Made by a program: the position numbers and the translations under genes | In this document: positions 34,617-46,010 of the stretch, in pieces | Layout of the letters: every line of letters starts with the position of its first letter | How positions within the stretch are numbered: the first letter of the stretch is position 1 | From: Streblospio benedicti | Taxonomy: Eukaryota > Annelida > Polychaeta > Spionida > Spionidae | Direction: 5' to 3' | NCBI GenBank assembly: GCA_019095985.1 | Contig: CM032665.1 | Coordinates: forward strand, 31,502,377 to 31,566,376 | Length of the DNA stretch: 64,000 nt | The notes under the pieces: generated by a model | Told to the model about the DNA's origin: nothing | What the model saw: only the letters and a program-made list of their open reading frames with translations | Database searches by the model: none

Positions 34617-37600
34617 TCATGTGCCATTTATCAATGTCACAGTCAAAATACATGCAGTTAGTGTTGTCTGCACCCAGCACACAGAGTTGTCAACCTGTGG
34701 CCTGGACACAAGAACAGCTTGTCTAGAGTGGGGAGTGTGGACGTGATATATCATTTCTATCATTACATATCAGCGTTTAACAGACAGCGGGATATCTTAC
34801 TAGCCAGTAAACTGTATTGCCTGCGAAAGTGGCGCTACTAGTGGCGGGATTCTAACTTGCATCTTAGCAGAACATGGTGTAAATCTATGGTCTATATGAA
34901 GATGAATAAGATATTTTGAACAAGCGGTTGTTTAATATGCTTTTGGTTGTTCCGTGGAATACTACCACAAAATAAAAGAGAGCAGATAAAATATCGCTTT
35001 TTCACTTTCCAAAATATGAAAATAGGTAGGCGCCATCTTGCCTATATGAAGCAAAATTAAGTTGTTATTAGTATAATTATTAGTTGAATGGTAGGAATGT
35101 GCATGGCTACCATCTAAGAAGAGTGTATAGCTTGGTTTATACGTGCCACAGATGAGAGCTGATATTTGTGGACTTCAGAGTCACAGTGTATGTAAAATAC
35201 GTCAATTAAAAACGCATTCATGAAATTCTACTGACACCAACTATTTTGTCGGGTGGATAATTAATTGCCACCTGCAACCAGGGAGGGACATATATGCATA
35301 CCTCGGCAACAACCGTTGTTTATACGTCGATGTCCGTTATCATGCCGTTGAGTCGATTTTCCCGTCCCCAGTGTTTTGGGCTGCTCAAAAATTGGGAACG
35401 GATTTTTTTACTTAAAATCTCCGACGAATATACGATGAACATACGAGGAGCTTCCGTGAAGCATCAGTGGAGGGTCCGTCACGGAATGGGGACGTGTTGG
35501 GAACGGACAACCCGTCGACGTATGATAACGTCAATTTAGCGGACGCTCGGCGGACGTGTGCGTGTCTTCCTCGTATGTTTAGCGGATTATTGTCGGATCT
35601 CATCACTTTAACGTATGTTCACCGTACTACAACAGACGCTCGTCGGATTTACACAGAAATACCAACATATCTCTGACGTACGGACGTCGTACAGTGTCAA
35701 GGGCTATAAATAGGCCCACTGCTAGTCACCAGTATTAGCATACGAGGTCTGGATCATTCAATCCTCAACATGGAGTGAATCTAAAGAGACAAAATAAAAA
35801 CAATATAAGAAAATTCTGTGAGTGGACATTAAGGAATGCTTCCTAATGCAAACAAATTGTGATTGTTATCATATTTATATACTAAACTCACTTATGGCTG
35901 CAGAAAATCTTGTGTCTCATTACGTTGCAACCGAAAAATGCCCGCACCATGTTTGACCACAATACACCCTTCTCAAACAAGATATATCTGCATATGTAAA
36001 GGCTTCACATTGTACAGGATTATTGCCAATATATTTATCATACACATCCCACACGAGAGTAGCAGTAAACTTTATATTTTATACTAGTTTTAGGCATTAT
36101 GTGCCCGAGCATACCATCTGGTATATTGGTACGCGCATTGGCGGGTACATACAGGAGGTATTAAATCTTAAATCTTTATTCTGTTTATTATCAATTTTTT
36201 CACGGTGCTCAAAACTTTAAAATGTCAATTGTTGTATTTCCCGTCGGCAATTGCCCGTGGTTTTAACTAGACAGAGATGTCGAAAGAATCGCACCTCGTT
36301 TTGTATGACAGGAGCTAGTAGTAATCTCCAATTAAGACAACCTCTTCAATAAGACCACTTATGCTGATCCCATGATGATCAAACAATATTATTGCCTTCT
36401 ATATACCCGTCACGCTTAAAACTTTTAACTCAAAAGTGTTTCCTTTCATCATTGGTGATAACCATTGCCCTGAGGACCCTACAGCAGGAACGTGAGGCCC
36501 CACGTGAGCAAGCCCGCTTTTATCATCCGAGGTTAGGACGCTATACGGGCGCTGAGAGGCCGACGTGCAGACGGTACACATGCGGCCCGAATCCGACATT
36601 GTTCTGTTAAGATGCCGTAAATTTTCGACGAGCTTCCGTCAGTACGTCGAACGTACGTTGATTATCCGAGGAGATGCCGCGCAGCGTCCGGTATGAAAAT
36701 GTCATTTTATTGGATGTTCTCTCGACGGAGTACAAAATTTTTGGGAAAACAGTCCGTTATCAGTCCGTTATATTGGTGTGACAGGCCCTTTATGGAGATG
36801 CAATGTTGTGCATGGAAAATAGGTGAAGTTTCAATATCATTTCAGGTTTTGGTCATTAAATACACGTTATTTTAATGTAAAACGGGTTTTCAATACAGGG
36901 GCCGTGGAAAACTGGTAAAGTCATCCTAATAATGATTTTTATAAAGAGAAAATAGTTTTCTTGACAATGGATTTTTTTTCATAATAAAGGAGAGATATCC
37001 CATTAGGGAGTGGTCATTAAATACAGGGGTGGTGGCCAGTTTTCTTGACAATTTTTTCATGCCCCCCATGGCAGTATTTTTTCATGCCCCCTGGCACATC
37101 GTATGTTTTTTCAATGCCCCCTCCCCCCACCGTCCCATTATTATTTATTCTATCGCATACTATCAATACAAAACCAGGATAAACTATCACACCAAAACAT
37201 CTTATGCAGGGACACCACCTCCCCAGTGATAAAGCTATAGATGGGATAGAAGCTTTATCTATATCAATAGATGACATCCTGTTGAGGGTAAATGGGAAAA
37301 ATGAAGATTTAGCTGTTGAAGGTGGAAAGATTTGGGAGCAAAAAGGAGGTCATATACATCAATAAGTTATTTGAAATGATGAAAGAACACCAGCAGATTT
37401 GTGATCACTGGGAATTACTCTCATTTCAAACTCCTCTAGCCAGTTTGGCGAGAGCAATAACCGGAGCACTAGCCCAATGTTATTAGTGGCCGGATATTTA
37501 AAGGGCACTGGCCAAATTCAAAGTTGCTGAAAAGGGTAAAGTCAAAGGTGGGACCTTGCAAGCGGCATAGTAGTAGTATAGCTAGGGGGGTCAGGGGGGA

Positions 37601-38162
37601 TGCTCCCCCAGAATATTTTTTAATGGATGTCTCTAGATGCTCTCTGGTGCATTCTTTTTCTGAGAAAATTAGTTTTTAATGAAATGGAGGTATTTAGATC
37701 ACGTTTTTTTCTTCTATTTTATTATTTTACAAGTTAACTTTAATACATATTGATTAGTCATTGTTTTCCCTGCATGTTACTGTCTTAGCCTGAGTACCCC
37801 TTCTTCCCTCAAACCGGCTGAAACCGGCCTCTGGCTATCTCCCTCACATCAGCCTTAACTGGCCAGGTCATTTTACGTGTTTGGGTGTTAAAAGCTTTGT
37901 CATGCAAGTCATTCGTTTGGGGTATAACAGTGGTGTCATCATGATTAAATCTAGATAACTATATGTATAACCATATAAGGAATCATCGTGCACAATTTAT
38001 TTTTATGTTACTATTTTGTTTTAAGACAATAAAAAGAGGTTTCATTTAACTGCATTAATTTGCACTTACCGGGCACCATTTTATGCGCATATGGGACTAA
38101 ATGTAAAAACCTCAATGTTTGACTGCCTTGTAGACATGCTCATAATTGTTAATCTTAATAAT
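34617..38162 (+). repeat. Large inverted repeat, arm 2
   Basis: Inverted counterpart of 27114-29485, carrying an extra 1.47-kb insertion at about 35315-36789 and the left 1.16 kb of the complete Harbinger-like element. Confidence 0.85.
35315..36789. mobile_element. CpG-rich insertion with an empty site in the other arm
   Basis: Arm 1 reads straight from GGCAACAACC to TTATGGAGATG, while arm 2 has about 1475 bp between them. The insert is full of ACGT, CCGTC and CGGACG words, with GAGCTTCCGT repeated near both ends and CCGTTAT words near the termini. TTTAT occurs at both borders. It is probably a non-autonomous DNA transposon; no transposase was seen and the superfamily is open. Confidence 0.65.
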
Positions 38163-38828
38163 AAATACATATTCGTGTTCCTAACAACTTCAGCGTTATC
38201 ATGATATATAAAGCATTACCAAAAACATATATTAGATATTTTTAATTATTTTTTTATTACCGAGATGCATTTACTTCGACTCTGTTGTTGTAAAAAAATT
38301 CCCTGCGGATCAGTATGCCAACAATGTAAAATACTTATTTGGTATAATCAAACAAAAGTTCAATGCAATGGATTTAAGAGTTGCAGAGAATAAAAAGATC
38401 AAGCTGAGGCAGAAAAGAGTGCAAGAGACAAAAGAAGACAGAAGGCTGCAAAGAAGGCGGCTGTAAAACATTGCACTGCTGATAGTGCAATAGAATTGAA
38501 AGACTAAGCCATGTCATGCTTCATATGTAACTGATTGTATAAAGAATAAAATCTTTCAGAATTAATAATGTTATTTATATTCTAAAGTTAAATGATAAAT
38601 AGTAGTAACTGCTATCAGCTATACTAGTATAATTCATGATATTATTTGTCCCAAATTTGCGACAAAAGCGTGTGAATTTTTAGAATGTTAGTATTAAAAA
38701 AATTGCGCCCCCCCCCCCCTAGCCTACATGTTATTTTTCTTGCGCCCGCCCCCTAGAGCACCATGATTTTTTTCCATTCCCCCCAATTTCTCTTCACGCC
38801 CCCTCCTCTGTATTTTGTGATCACTCCC
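37006..38828. mobile_element. Harbinger-like element, 1.82 kb
   Basis: Ends GGGAGTGGTCA / TGATCACTCCC with about 30-bp TIRs are flanked by TTA (37003-37005, 38829-38831), typical of PIF/Harbinger. Subterminal TTTTTTCATGCCCCC words occur at both ends. No full transposase is visible. At 38390-38506 a Lys-rich open end (KRRQKAAKKAAVKHC.. then stop) may be captured coding sequence. A nested TIR fragment of the 43129-43831 family lies at 37173-37234. Confidence 0.7.
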
Positions 38829-39076
38829 TTAGGAAAACGTAATTCTTGATCTTAGGAAAAGTATGCTTATATATAATATGATACATATTCGTCTTCACCA
38901 TACAATCAAAGAGGTTAACAGAAATCTCGGACATATTAAAAATAAGATAAAAAGAATAAAAAAAAACAAAAAAAAATTCACATCTTTAATATATCTTGTC
39001 TAATATATATCTTCCTATTTTGTACAAAATACAAACATGCAAATATTGCATGATTATATATAATTAAAACTATTTT

Positions 39077-39245
39077 TAAAACTATTTATATATAATACTT
39101 GCCGATGATTTGACATACTATTATTATTTTGTTTGGCATTGGAATTAAGTAAAGTAGAATTTTTAAAACGATAATCCATCATTAGTTTTACTCTAATAAC
39201 CTTGGTTAAATAGCAATATTGAAAAAATAAAATTTGAATTAATTT
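39077..39245 (+). repeat. AT-rich direct repeat, copy 1
   Basis: It shares TAACCTTGGTTAAATAG, GGCATT.GAATTAAGTAAA and flanking text with 39836-40012. Confidence 0.7.
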
Positions 39246-39835
39246 GTTTATGTTAGGCTGCTTTGTCAGTTCTTAAATTTATAGACAATATTGAGTTGTA
39301 TAGTTATAATAAAGAATTCCCGATCTTAAGATTATATGTTCTTTATTTATCTATAAACCATACATATAATTAATAATAAAGGCAAAGAATTAGAGCTGTG
39401 TAAATGATATTTCTCACAAAAAATCTCAAAATCACAATTTTTCAATATTTCACAGGTTTGAAATTGCCATCATTACAGGGCGGCGCAAAAATATAACTGC
39501 AAATCAGTATACATGTCTTTTCAACCTACATGTATTAATTGTATTCCTTTCCAATGCTGCTATAAAATCAACTTAATTATAATGAAAAATCTGTTTGTCA
39601 GTTGCATATACTATTTCAAAATAGATACTGGCGTTTTACTGTAGAATAGTTAGTTGTGTTGATGGATTATAACATTTTGCTAATCCCCTGTGTTATGCTT
39701 GAGTGGCTTTGTCACCAGGCTAGCCATAATTAAGGCAGAGGGGAGGGGGGGGGGACGATATGATAAATCATAACTGTTTGTCTGTCTGGCAAAAATGTAA
39801 AAATACATCATTTGCTGCACTATACTTGATTAAAC

Positions 39836-40012
39836 TATTTAAACTATTTATATTTAATACTCGCCACTTTTTTGACATTCTACTATTATTTGGTTTGGCA
39901 TTAGAATTAAGTAAAAAAGTAGAATTTTCAAAACGATAAACAATCATTAGTTTTACTCAAATAACCTTGGTTAAATAGTAATATTGAAAAAACGAAATCT
40001 TAATTAAATTGC
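39836..40012 (+). repeat. AT-rich direct repeat, copy 2
   Basis: Partner of 39077-39245, about 760 bp downstream, with moderate divergence. Confidence 0.7.
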
Positions 40013-40720
40013 TTGTGTGATGTTGCTTCCACTATTTTTATTTCATAAATAATACTTGGTTGTAAAGGCTTCAATTGGCTCTACTAAAGCACTTTACAGC
40101 TTCAAAACGATAATGTTATAACAAATATAAAAGGTTGAGAACACTTAACTCCTTGATTGAGCGTTAAACAAAAACAACAAAACGCATACTTTTTTTCAAT
40201 AGCTGTCTAATATTATAATTTCTAGTGCATTGATTGTAGAAAGGCTTTAAGCCAAGGGGCTAATATGCACTGTCTAATTAATTAATGATGGCTTTGCCCA
40301 TATATAAATAGTTCTTTGCACTAACTAGTAGTTAATATACAAATATTTCATAATATAATAAATATTGGATAATTGTGAACATACAAATATTGGACTATCA
40401 TATACTAAATATACAAATATTAGATAATCACATTGTAAATAGCTATGGATAAAAATAAACATCATATCTTTTGTAATATAAATGTATGGCTAACAAACCT
40501 ATGTGATAAAACATATTAGTACTAATATATTCATAGTGCACAATAAAACTAATATACACTACTACTTGATATAATTTACAAATAGTGGATTATAATATTG
40601 TAAATAGCTATTGACAAATAAGAAACTATTATAATTGTTGTATATTAAATACATAGCTATTAGAAAACCAACTTAACTTATTTAGAAGTAATTATTTATA
40701 TCACATCATCACTAATGACA

Positions 40721-41338
40721 TTAATTTACATAAGTTACTAGTACTCCAAGACACAATGATACCAGAAATATGGGTGGCACTGTTGTCAGAATATTGCCAC
40801 AATTCACACAATTCTCTATTGTTTTATTTGTTGTAGGACAATTATCAAAGGTGGAGTTTTCTGGTGCCAACGGTGATTGGAGTCCACAGATGTCTGCTGC
40901 CTTTTGCAAGTTATCAGGCGTAGCTTTAAATCCACCAGCACTGGCAAAATTGGGCTCATAGACTACATACCAGTCCTCCGTTTGATTGGACTTCTGTGGG
41001 TTTTCTAAAGAAAGAATTATCTGCTTTCCAGGACGCAAGTACTTATATGAATTGTGACAGGAATCCCACATGTAAGTGCCATTCAATATTATCTTTGAAG
41101 GAATCTTCAGTCCATCAGATTTAAAGATACAAAATACTTCAAACACAACGTGTTTGTCACTAGGGATTTGGGAATCAAAAAATTCTGATCTATAATAGCC
41201 GTAAACTACAATATCCGCTGATTTCAATGTTTTCTCCATACAGTAAGTCTCCAATCGCTGTGTATATGAACAAGCACGACTCACATTCATATACACTTGC
41301 ATGGTCAGACAGAATAAGTAAATAAATTTGTGTTCCAT
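40721..41338 (-). CDS. Secreted, probably GPI-anchored NTR/OB-fold-like protein, single exon
   Basis: The frame gives 205 residues with a stop. Residues 1-22 look like a signal peptide (KFIYLFCLTM core) before Cys23. The body reads KSADIVVYGYYRSEF, HVVFEVFCIFKSDG, WDSCHNSYKYLRPGKQIIL and EDWYVVYEP: alternating beta strands with Cys 23, 33, 70, 94, 151, 167, 177 and 180, like netrin-module/TIMP/agrin-NtA OB folds. Sequons lie at N18, N86, N118, N161 and N171. A hydrophobic tail at 187-203 after polar residues fits a GPI signal or a single membrane anchor. No exact family is recognised. Codons are AT-rich, unlike the GPCR and TMEM145-like exons, and there is no intron; TATATAAAG lies only a few bases before the ATG. 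A recent retrocopy, a fast-evolving gene or transferred DNA are all possible. Confidence 0.7.
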   Translation of the reverse strand: MEHKFIYLFCLTMQVYMNVSRACSYTQRLETYCMEKTLKSADIVVYGYYRSEFFDSQIPSDKHVVFEVFCIFKSDGLKIPSKIILNGTYMWDSCHNSYKYLRPGKQIILSLENPQKSNQTEDWYVVYEPNFASAGGFKATPDNLQKAADICGLQSPLAPENSTFDNCPTTNKTIENCVNCGNILTTVPPIFLVSLCLGVLVTYVN

Positions 41339-43121
41339 CTTGCTTTATATACTTATTCACTATAGCTACCAATCCAATGAAGTGATCTTATTTGAATGAA
41401 TGTAGATTTATATCAGCCACACTTTGTCCATTTGAAGTTAATTAGATTTTACAACATCAAAGTAGAATCTTATTAAAATGGCACGCTCACAATATTTTCA
41501 CCGTGAGATGAGCCAAGTTTTATACTGTAACTTCAGTTGGTTTCAAACATAGATGCTGAAACAAAAATGGTATCAATTTCATTTACCCTGGCTCAATATA
41601 CATTAATTATCTTTCGAACAATAGTTAATGAAAGGAAGCGGCTAGGGAGCCGACGTCGGCTCCCGTGCCACGGTGAGTAGGGTAGCCTAGGGTAGGAAGA
41701 TAATTCGTTCTTGCCATGAATATGTCATGTCCCATATATGAAGAGTAGAGTATCTCCTAAAGCTTAGTATGTGTAATGTGTCCAACTTCCCTATACTTAA
41801 AGCCCTTCCTAAATTGTATCAAGAAATACTCTTGTGTTATTATAAATCCAAATACATCAACCCATTTACGATTTAATAAACTAGCACCTTCAGAATTCTT
41901 CAACAGCCCTTATGGGGAAATGAATATTTCAGAATTGAAAGTAATACTAAATATTCTGAAAACAGGGCAAATCAAATATCATTCGCGTTAAAGATATTTA
42001 AGCTATTAATGATAATTTTATTGATGAAAATTAAATTAACAATTATATGAGAAATAAGGGAATGTTTTTATAACATATATCAATTGCACATATTGGTAAT
42101 CGAAGTCAATACAAAATAACAACAAACCCTGATTGGTCACCTGGATGAGACATTTACATACGGACCTGCAAAAAATTTATAGATTAGTAAATACTGTGGA
42201 CAAAAACATGCACACGTTGCTTACACCTCCAATTATATATTGCTTCTATGTTAGGACTTATACATAGCAACTTCATATTATCTTCGAAGAAAGAGATTCA
42301 TAGGACTACTCAAATAAGGCTCACGGCATACATGTAACCATCTATCACCAGATCTACGAATGAAAACTTATATTCAAATAATTGCAAATATCACACATGG
42401 ATAAGAAATGGTTACCAAGATTAATGTTATGAAAACAATGGGATAATATAGTCTTAGTAGGTTTTGTAAGTGATAAGCGACATTAGTCTCTACCTTACGT
42501 CTAGCCCGTGGTCTTAAGTTCCTGCTAGGCAGGACCGGGCGACTCGACGACCACACCAGGTCATTGGCATCCTTTTAACACTATATCATTCCCAACTCCT
42601 CAGGGAGCATACCGCATATAGCAGCCACAGTGCAGACGTGCTTATCAATCACATTAGCTTTCACTCGCCTGACCGGTACCTATAACGTGTAGGTACCACG
42701 GAGCAGTGTGCAACTCTCTAGAGACAAGTTTGCTCAACTTCCATCAACAGTCCCGAATGGTAGTCAAACCCACGACCTTCCGTTCACGAGTCCAACAGAA
42801 GCACACTATCTTACTAATATAGAATAATTTGCAAATGCTAACGATATGCTAATATTGTAGCCGTGTATGTCATTTCAACATAGAAAAGACACAAGCTAAT
42901 TTACAAACATACCTTAAGAATAATATGTTTACTACTCGAAACACCACACCCCTAATTATATGTGTTTAGAAACATATATCCATTAAACGTGAAATGAGTA
43001 ATGTAGTACACCAGTGTTATAATAACGATTCAAAATATCTTATAGCAAAACTTCAGCAAACTAAATGTAGCAAGTCGGGTAACTTCCTGGTTGCAAATAA
43101 ACAAATCCATAATACATGCAC
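41339..43121. other. AT-rich intergenic DNA
   Basis: A perfect 20-bp palindrome lies at 41645-41664 and a minus-strand tRNA-SINE head (B box GGGTTTGACTACC) at about 42735-42800. Otherwise no gene is seen. Confidence 0.5.
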
Positions 43122-43128
43122 ATGTATT

Positions 43129-43831
43129 CACTGGGGAGGAGGTGTCCCTGTATGAAATGTTCTGATGTGATAGTTTGTCATGGTTCTGCTGTGATAGGTC
43201 CTGGTTCTGTTGCGATTTTTTGCTTGGCATAGTCATCCGAGTTTTGTGTTAGAGTGTGAGTTTGAGGGAAAGCATTGGAGGGGGCTTCTTGTGGTAATGG
43301 GGGTGTGGTGAAATTTCAAAACTTAGGTTGGAATAATTTAAATATTCTTGATACAGTGTCATTTGTTCATAGCACCCTCCCCACCCTCAGATCATCACCA
43401 TAATACACCTCCTAAATGCAAACATTTGCTCTCACTTATGCTATGAACATAGAAGAATGCGATGTAACATATGCTACTCTATTGAATAATTGTCATGGGA
43501 AAACGGTTAACTCATAATTTACTGGTGCACAGCCAAAACTATCAAACAGAACCGGGACCAAATATTTGTGATCACACCAGAACCAGGACTTTAGAAATTA
43601 TATATGTTTTGTGAGTTCCATTGAGGTGTTTGTATCAAACACATAGTCTAATATGAACTATAGATGTAATTCATGTTAAACATGCATTCAGATCCTCAAA
43701 ATGTAGTGCAAAATGGAAGTTGGATAACTATACGAACCTATACTATCACACAAAACCAGGACCTATCACAGCAGAACCATCACAAACTATCACATCAGAA
43801 CATTTCATGCAGGGACACCTCCTCCCCAGTG
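43129..43831. mobile_element. TIR transposon, 703 bp, non-autonomous, with 7-bp target duplication
   Basis: Inverted ends of about 80 bp start CACTGGGGAGGAGGTGTCCC and contain ATGTTCTGATGTGATAG. ATGTATT flanks both sides (43122-43128, 43832-43838). No transposase is present. The same TIR, on its own, is found at 28046-28110 and 37173-37234. The 7-8 bp TSD suggests hAT or P-like families, not settled. Confidence 0.8.
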
Positions 43832-43838
43832 ATGTATT

Positions 43839-44320
43839 GATCAGCCTTCCCTATCTCTCCCCATGTAATAAGGACTAAAGCTCTTGAGCTTTAAATTCTG
43901 GTAATTCACTATGAACTATACTGATTGTTCGTAATGGGCATATCACCAAGATAACATATATAAGTACTGATCACTTTTCACGGCACTTAATTAGTGACAT
44001 ATTGCAATAAATGCTAGACAATAATACAATAATGCCATTGACACTATTGCAATCGACATGTTTAAATGATATTAAATAACATGTACACACCTGTAATAAA
44101 TAGAGACAACACTGACAACACTGATGGGAAACATACAAAATACTATATACATGTAATACTTACATAGCTGAGATATACTAGCATATTTGGAATAGTGATA
44201 GCTTTAAGGACATGCCCGAGAAATTACATGTACAGATGCGAATTGTTGAAAAACCTTTTGCAATAGTGATCTTTCATATCGTCCCCGAGTGTCGCCTACT
44301 TATGCTGGCCGAGACCCTGT
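43839..44320. other. Unannotated intergenic DNA
   Basis: No gene or repeat seen. Confidence 0.5.
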
Positions 44321-44326
44321 TGAGCC

Positions 44327-44456
44327 GCGTTTTGCAACCAGCCGCGTTTTGCAACCGGTTGCATTTCGCGTTAACGCGTTTTGCAACCGCTAACGCGTTT
44401 TGCAACCGAAAGGGGGCCTGGAGCCGCGTTTTGCAACCACAACGCGTTTTGCAACC
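44327..44456 (+). repeat. Six-copy GCGTTTTGCAACC array, paired spacing
   Basis: Exact 13-mers GCGTTTTGCAACC start at 44327, 44344, 44376, 44395, 44426 and 44444, giving steps of 17, 32, 19, 31 and 18. They form three pairs repeating every 49-50 bp. The array is CpG-rich in an AT-rich setting. Confidence 0.9.
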
Positions 44457-45677
44457 GCCAATGCAAAATGTAACCTGAAGATATTTTTACTTATTTTCCA
44501 CATTACTAACACACACATACGCATTTGAAGGATGTTGTGCATATTTTTTTTTAACATTATCACATTGTATGAACACTTGTTTAACATAATTAGAAAATGC
44601 ATTGATTTAGCATTAGAAGATGCATTTTACACGCTATATGAGGCCCACATCACAGCCTCTTTTTACGCTCAGCATATATATTTAGCAATGCCATGTGGAT
44701 CAAATTTACGCTAAGCACCCATATATGTAATTGTGTTCTTCATTTTAACTGAGTACACATCATTTACAATGAATGGTATTGTGCATTTTCTAATTATGTT
44801 AAACAAGAAAAACATTTGAATCGACAGACTATGCCACCATCTTTTTGAGGTAATTCCAAGAGCCACCCCAACTGGCTTTACCGTGGTGAATGTGAAAGTA
44901 AGACCTGTATATGTTTAAAAAGGTAACTACTTATATGTGTAAATAGTTAAGGTCTATGTCCTCATTCTGCAAATTTGGTTACTAAACTTTTAGGTTATAA
45001 ACTCATCCAAATCACGAAAATTCTCGCTATATCACGTACGCAATATAGATGTAAATTACTTAACATTTCCGTGCCCTACCAGCATTAATAATGAATTCCT
45101 AGTGAGCTCTCTTACGCAATTTCATCATCTCTACACTGAATTCTGGGAAATTCCAATCCAATTTCAACATATAACGCACAAAATGTGCACATGACACTGG
45201 TGTGTATGTTGTAAACGGTGTTAGATGTCGAAACGCCAAGTTTCCAGTGAGATGAAGACCAAAAAAAGAAAAAAAAAGAAAAAAGAAAAAAAGCACACAC
45301 TGACACTGTCAATTCTTAGAACCCCGTAAAAATATATAATTGTAGAGTCGTGTACATATGTGATGCCACGAATTCTCATTTTGGTTACTTACTACCTAGC
45401 CTCAAATACATACTAGAAGCTGCTAGTAGTAAATGGTCTAAACATCACATTGACGTCATCAAAATGTGACCAAGCAATCATTATGTGCTAAATTGGCACA
45501 CATCAATAAAAATACACGGGAAAAGGAAAGGTGATTTTAGACTCTTTATACTAAGCTTCAATTGTCTCTCTTATTATTACTTGAACTTTTTTTTACAAAC
45601 ATTGCCTTTTGGTGTATGTAATAATCTTATTTAGTGATATAGAAAGGTTCGGAAGATATAGGTTTTTACGACAAGCT
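44457..45677. other. Unannotated intergenic DNA
   Basis: Only a purine-rich AAAGAAAAAAAAG tract at about 45260-45295 stands out. Confidence 0.5.
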
Positions 45678-46010
45678 GGTGTCTATAAAATGTATCATAG
45701 TAGAAACAAAACACTATTTGATGACGAAAAGTTAATTTCAGAAGTATGTTCTCTTTAATTTTTAGTGGAATAAACAGTAAAAATGTGAAAATTGATTATT
45801 TATCCCATGTAACCTTATAGTACAACGACTATTGTGCCACAATTTGTTCTGGGGAGTTGGTATTCACAAAATGTGTTATGATAAGAAAACTGTTGATGCT
45901 AAAAGGTCCATTTTAAAACATGTTTTCATTTTTTAAATATAAAAAATTAAAAAGGCTTAAAAATTTATCATTTTCCTCATATAACCTGTCGTATCCCTTT
46001 AAGCAATGCG
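45678..46010 (+). repeat. Divergent AT-rich dimeric repeat, copy 2
   Basis: Two related halves of about 165 bp, each ending in a TTATC..TC.TATAACC-like string. Related to 17098-17365. Confidence 0.5.

Larger units (their letters stand above)
38832..40720. other. Very AT-rich intergenic DNA with internal repeats
   Basis: A direct repeat of about 170 bp occurs at 39077-39245 and 39836-40012. ATACAAATATTGGA-type units are scattered over about 40337-40640. No RNA gene was found. Confidence 0.55.

Noticed and set aside
41343-41351. TATATAAAG as TATA box of the NTR-like gene
   Set aside because: It lies only about 5 bases before the ATG, so transcription would begin inside the coding region and lose the signal peptide; likely chance in AT-rich DNA.
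44327-44456. CRISPR-like array
   Set aside because: Repeats are only 13 bp with uneven short spacers in animal DNA; it is a minisatellite-like array.
44212-44478. 88-codon frame across the CGCGTTTTGCAACC array
   Set aside because: The open frame is produced by the stop-poor repeat; there is no initiation context, homology or splice support.
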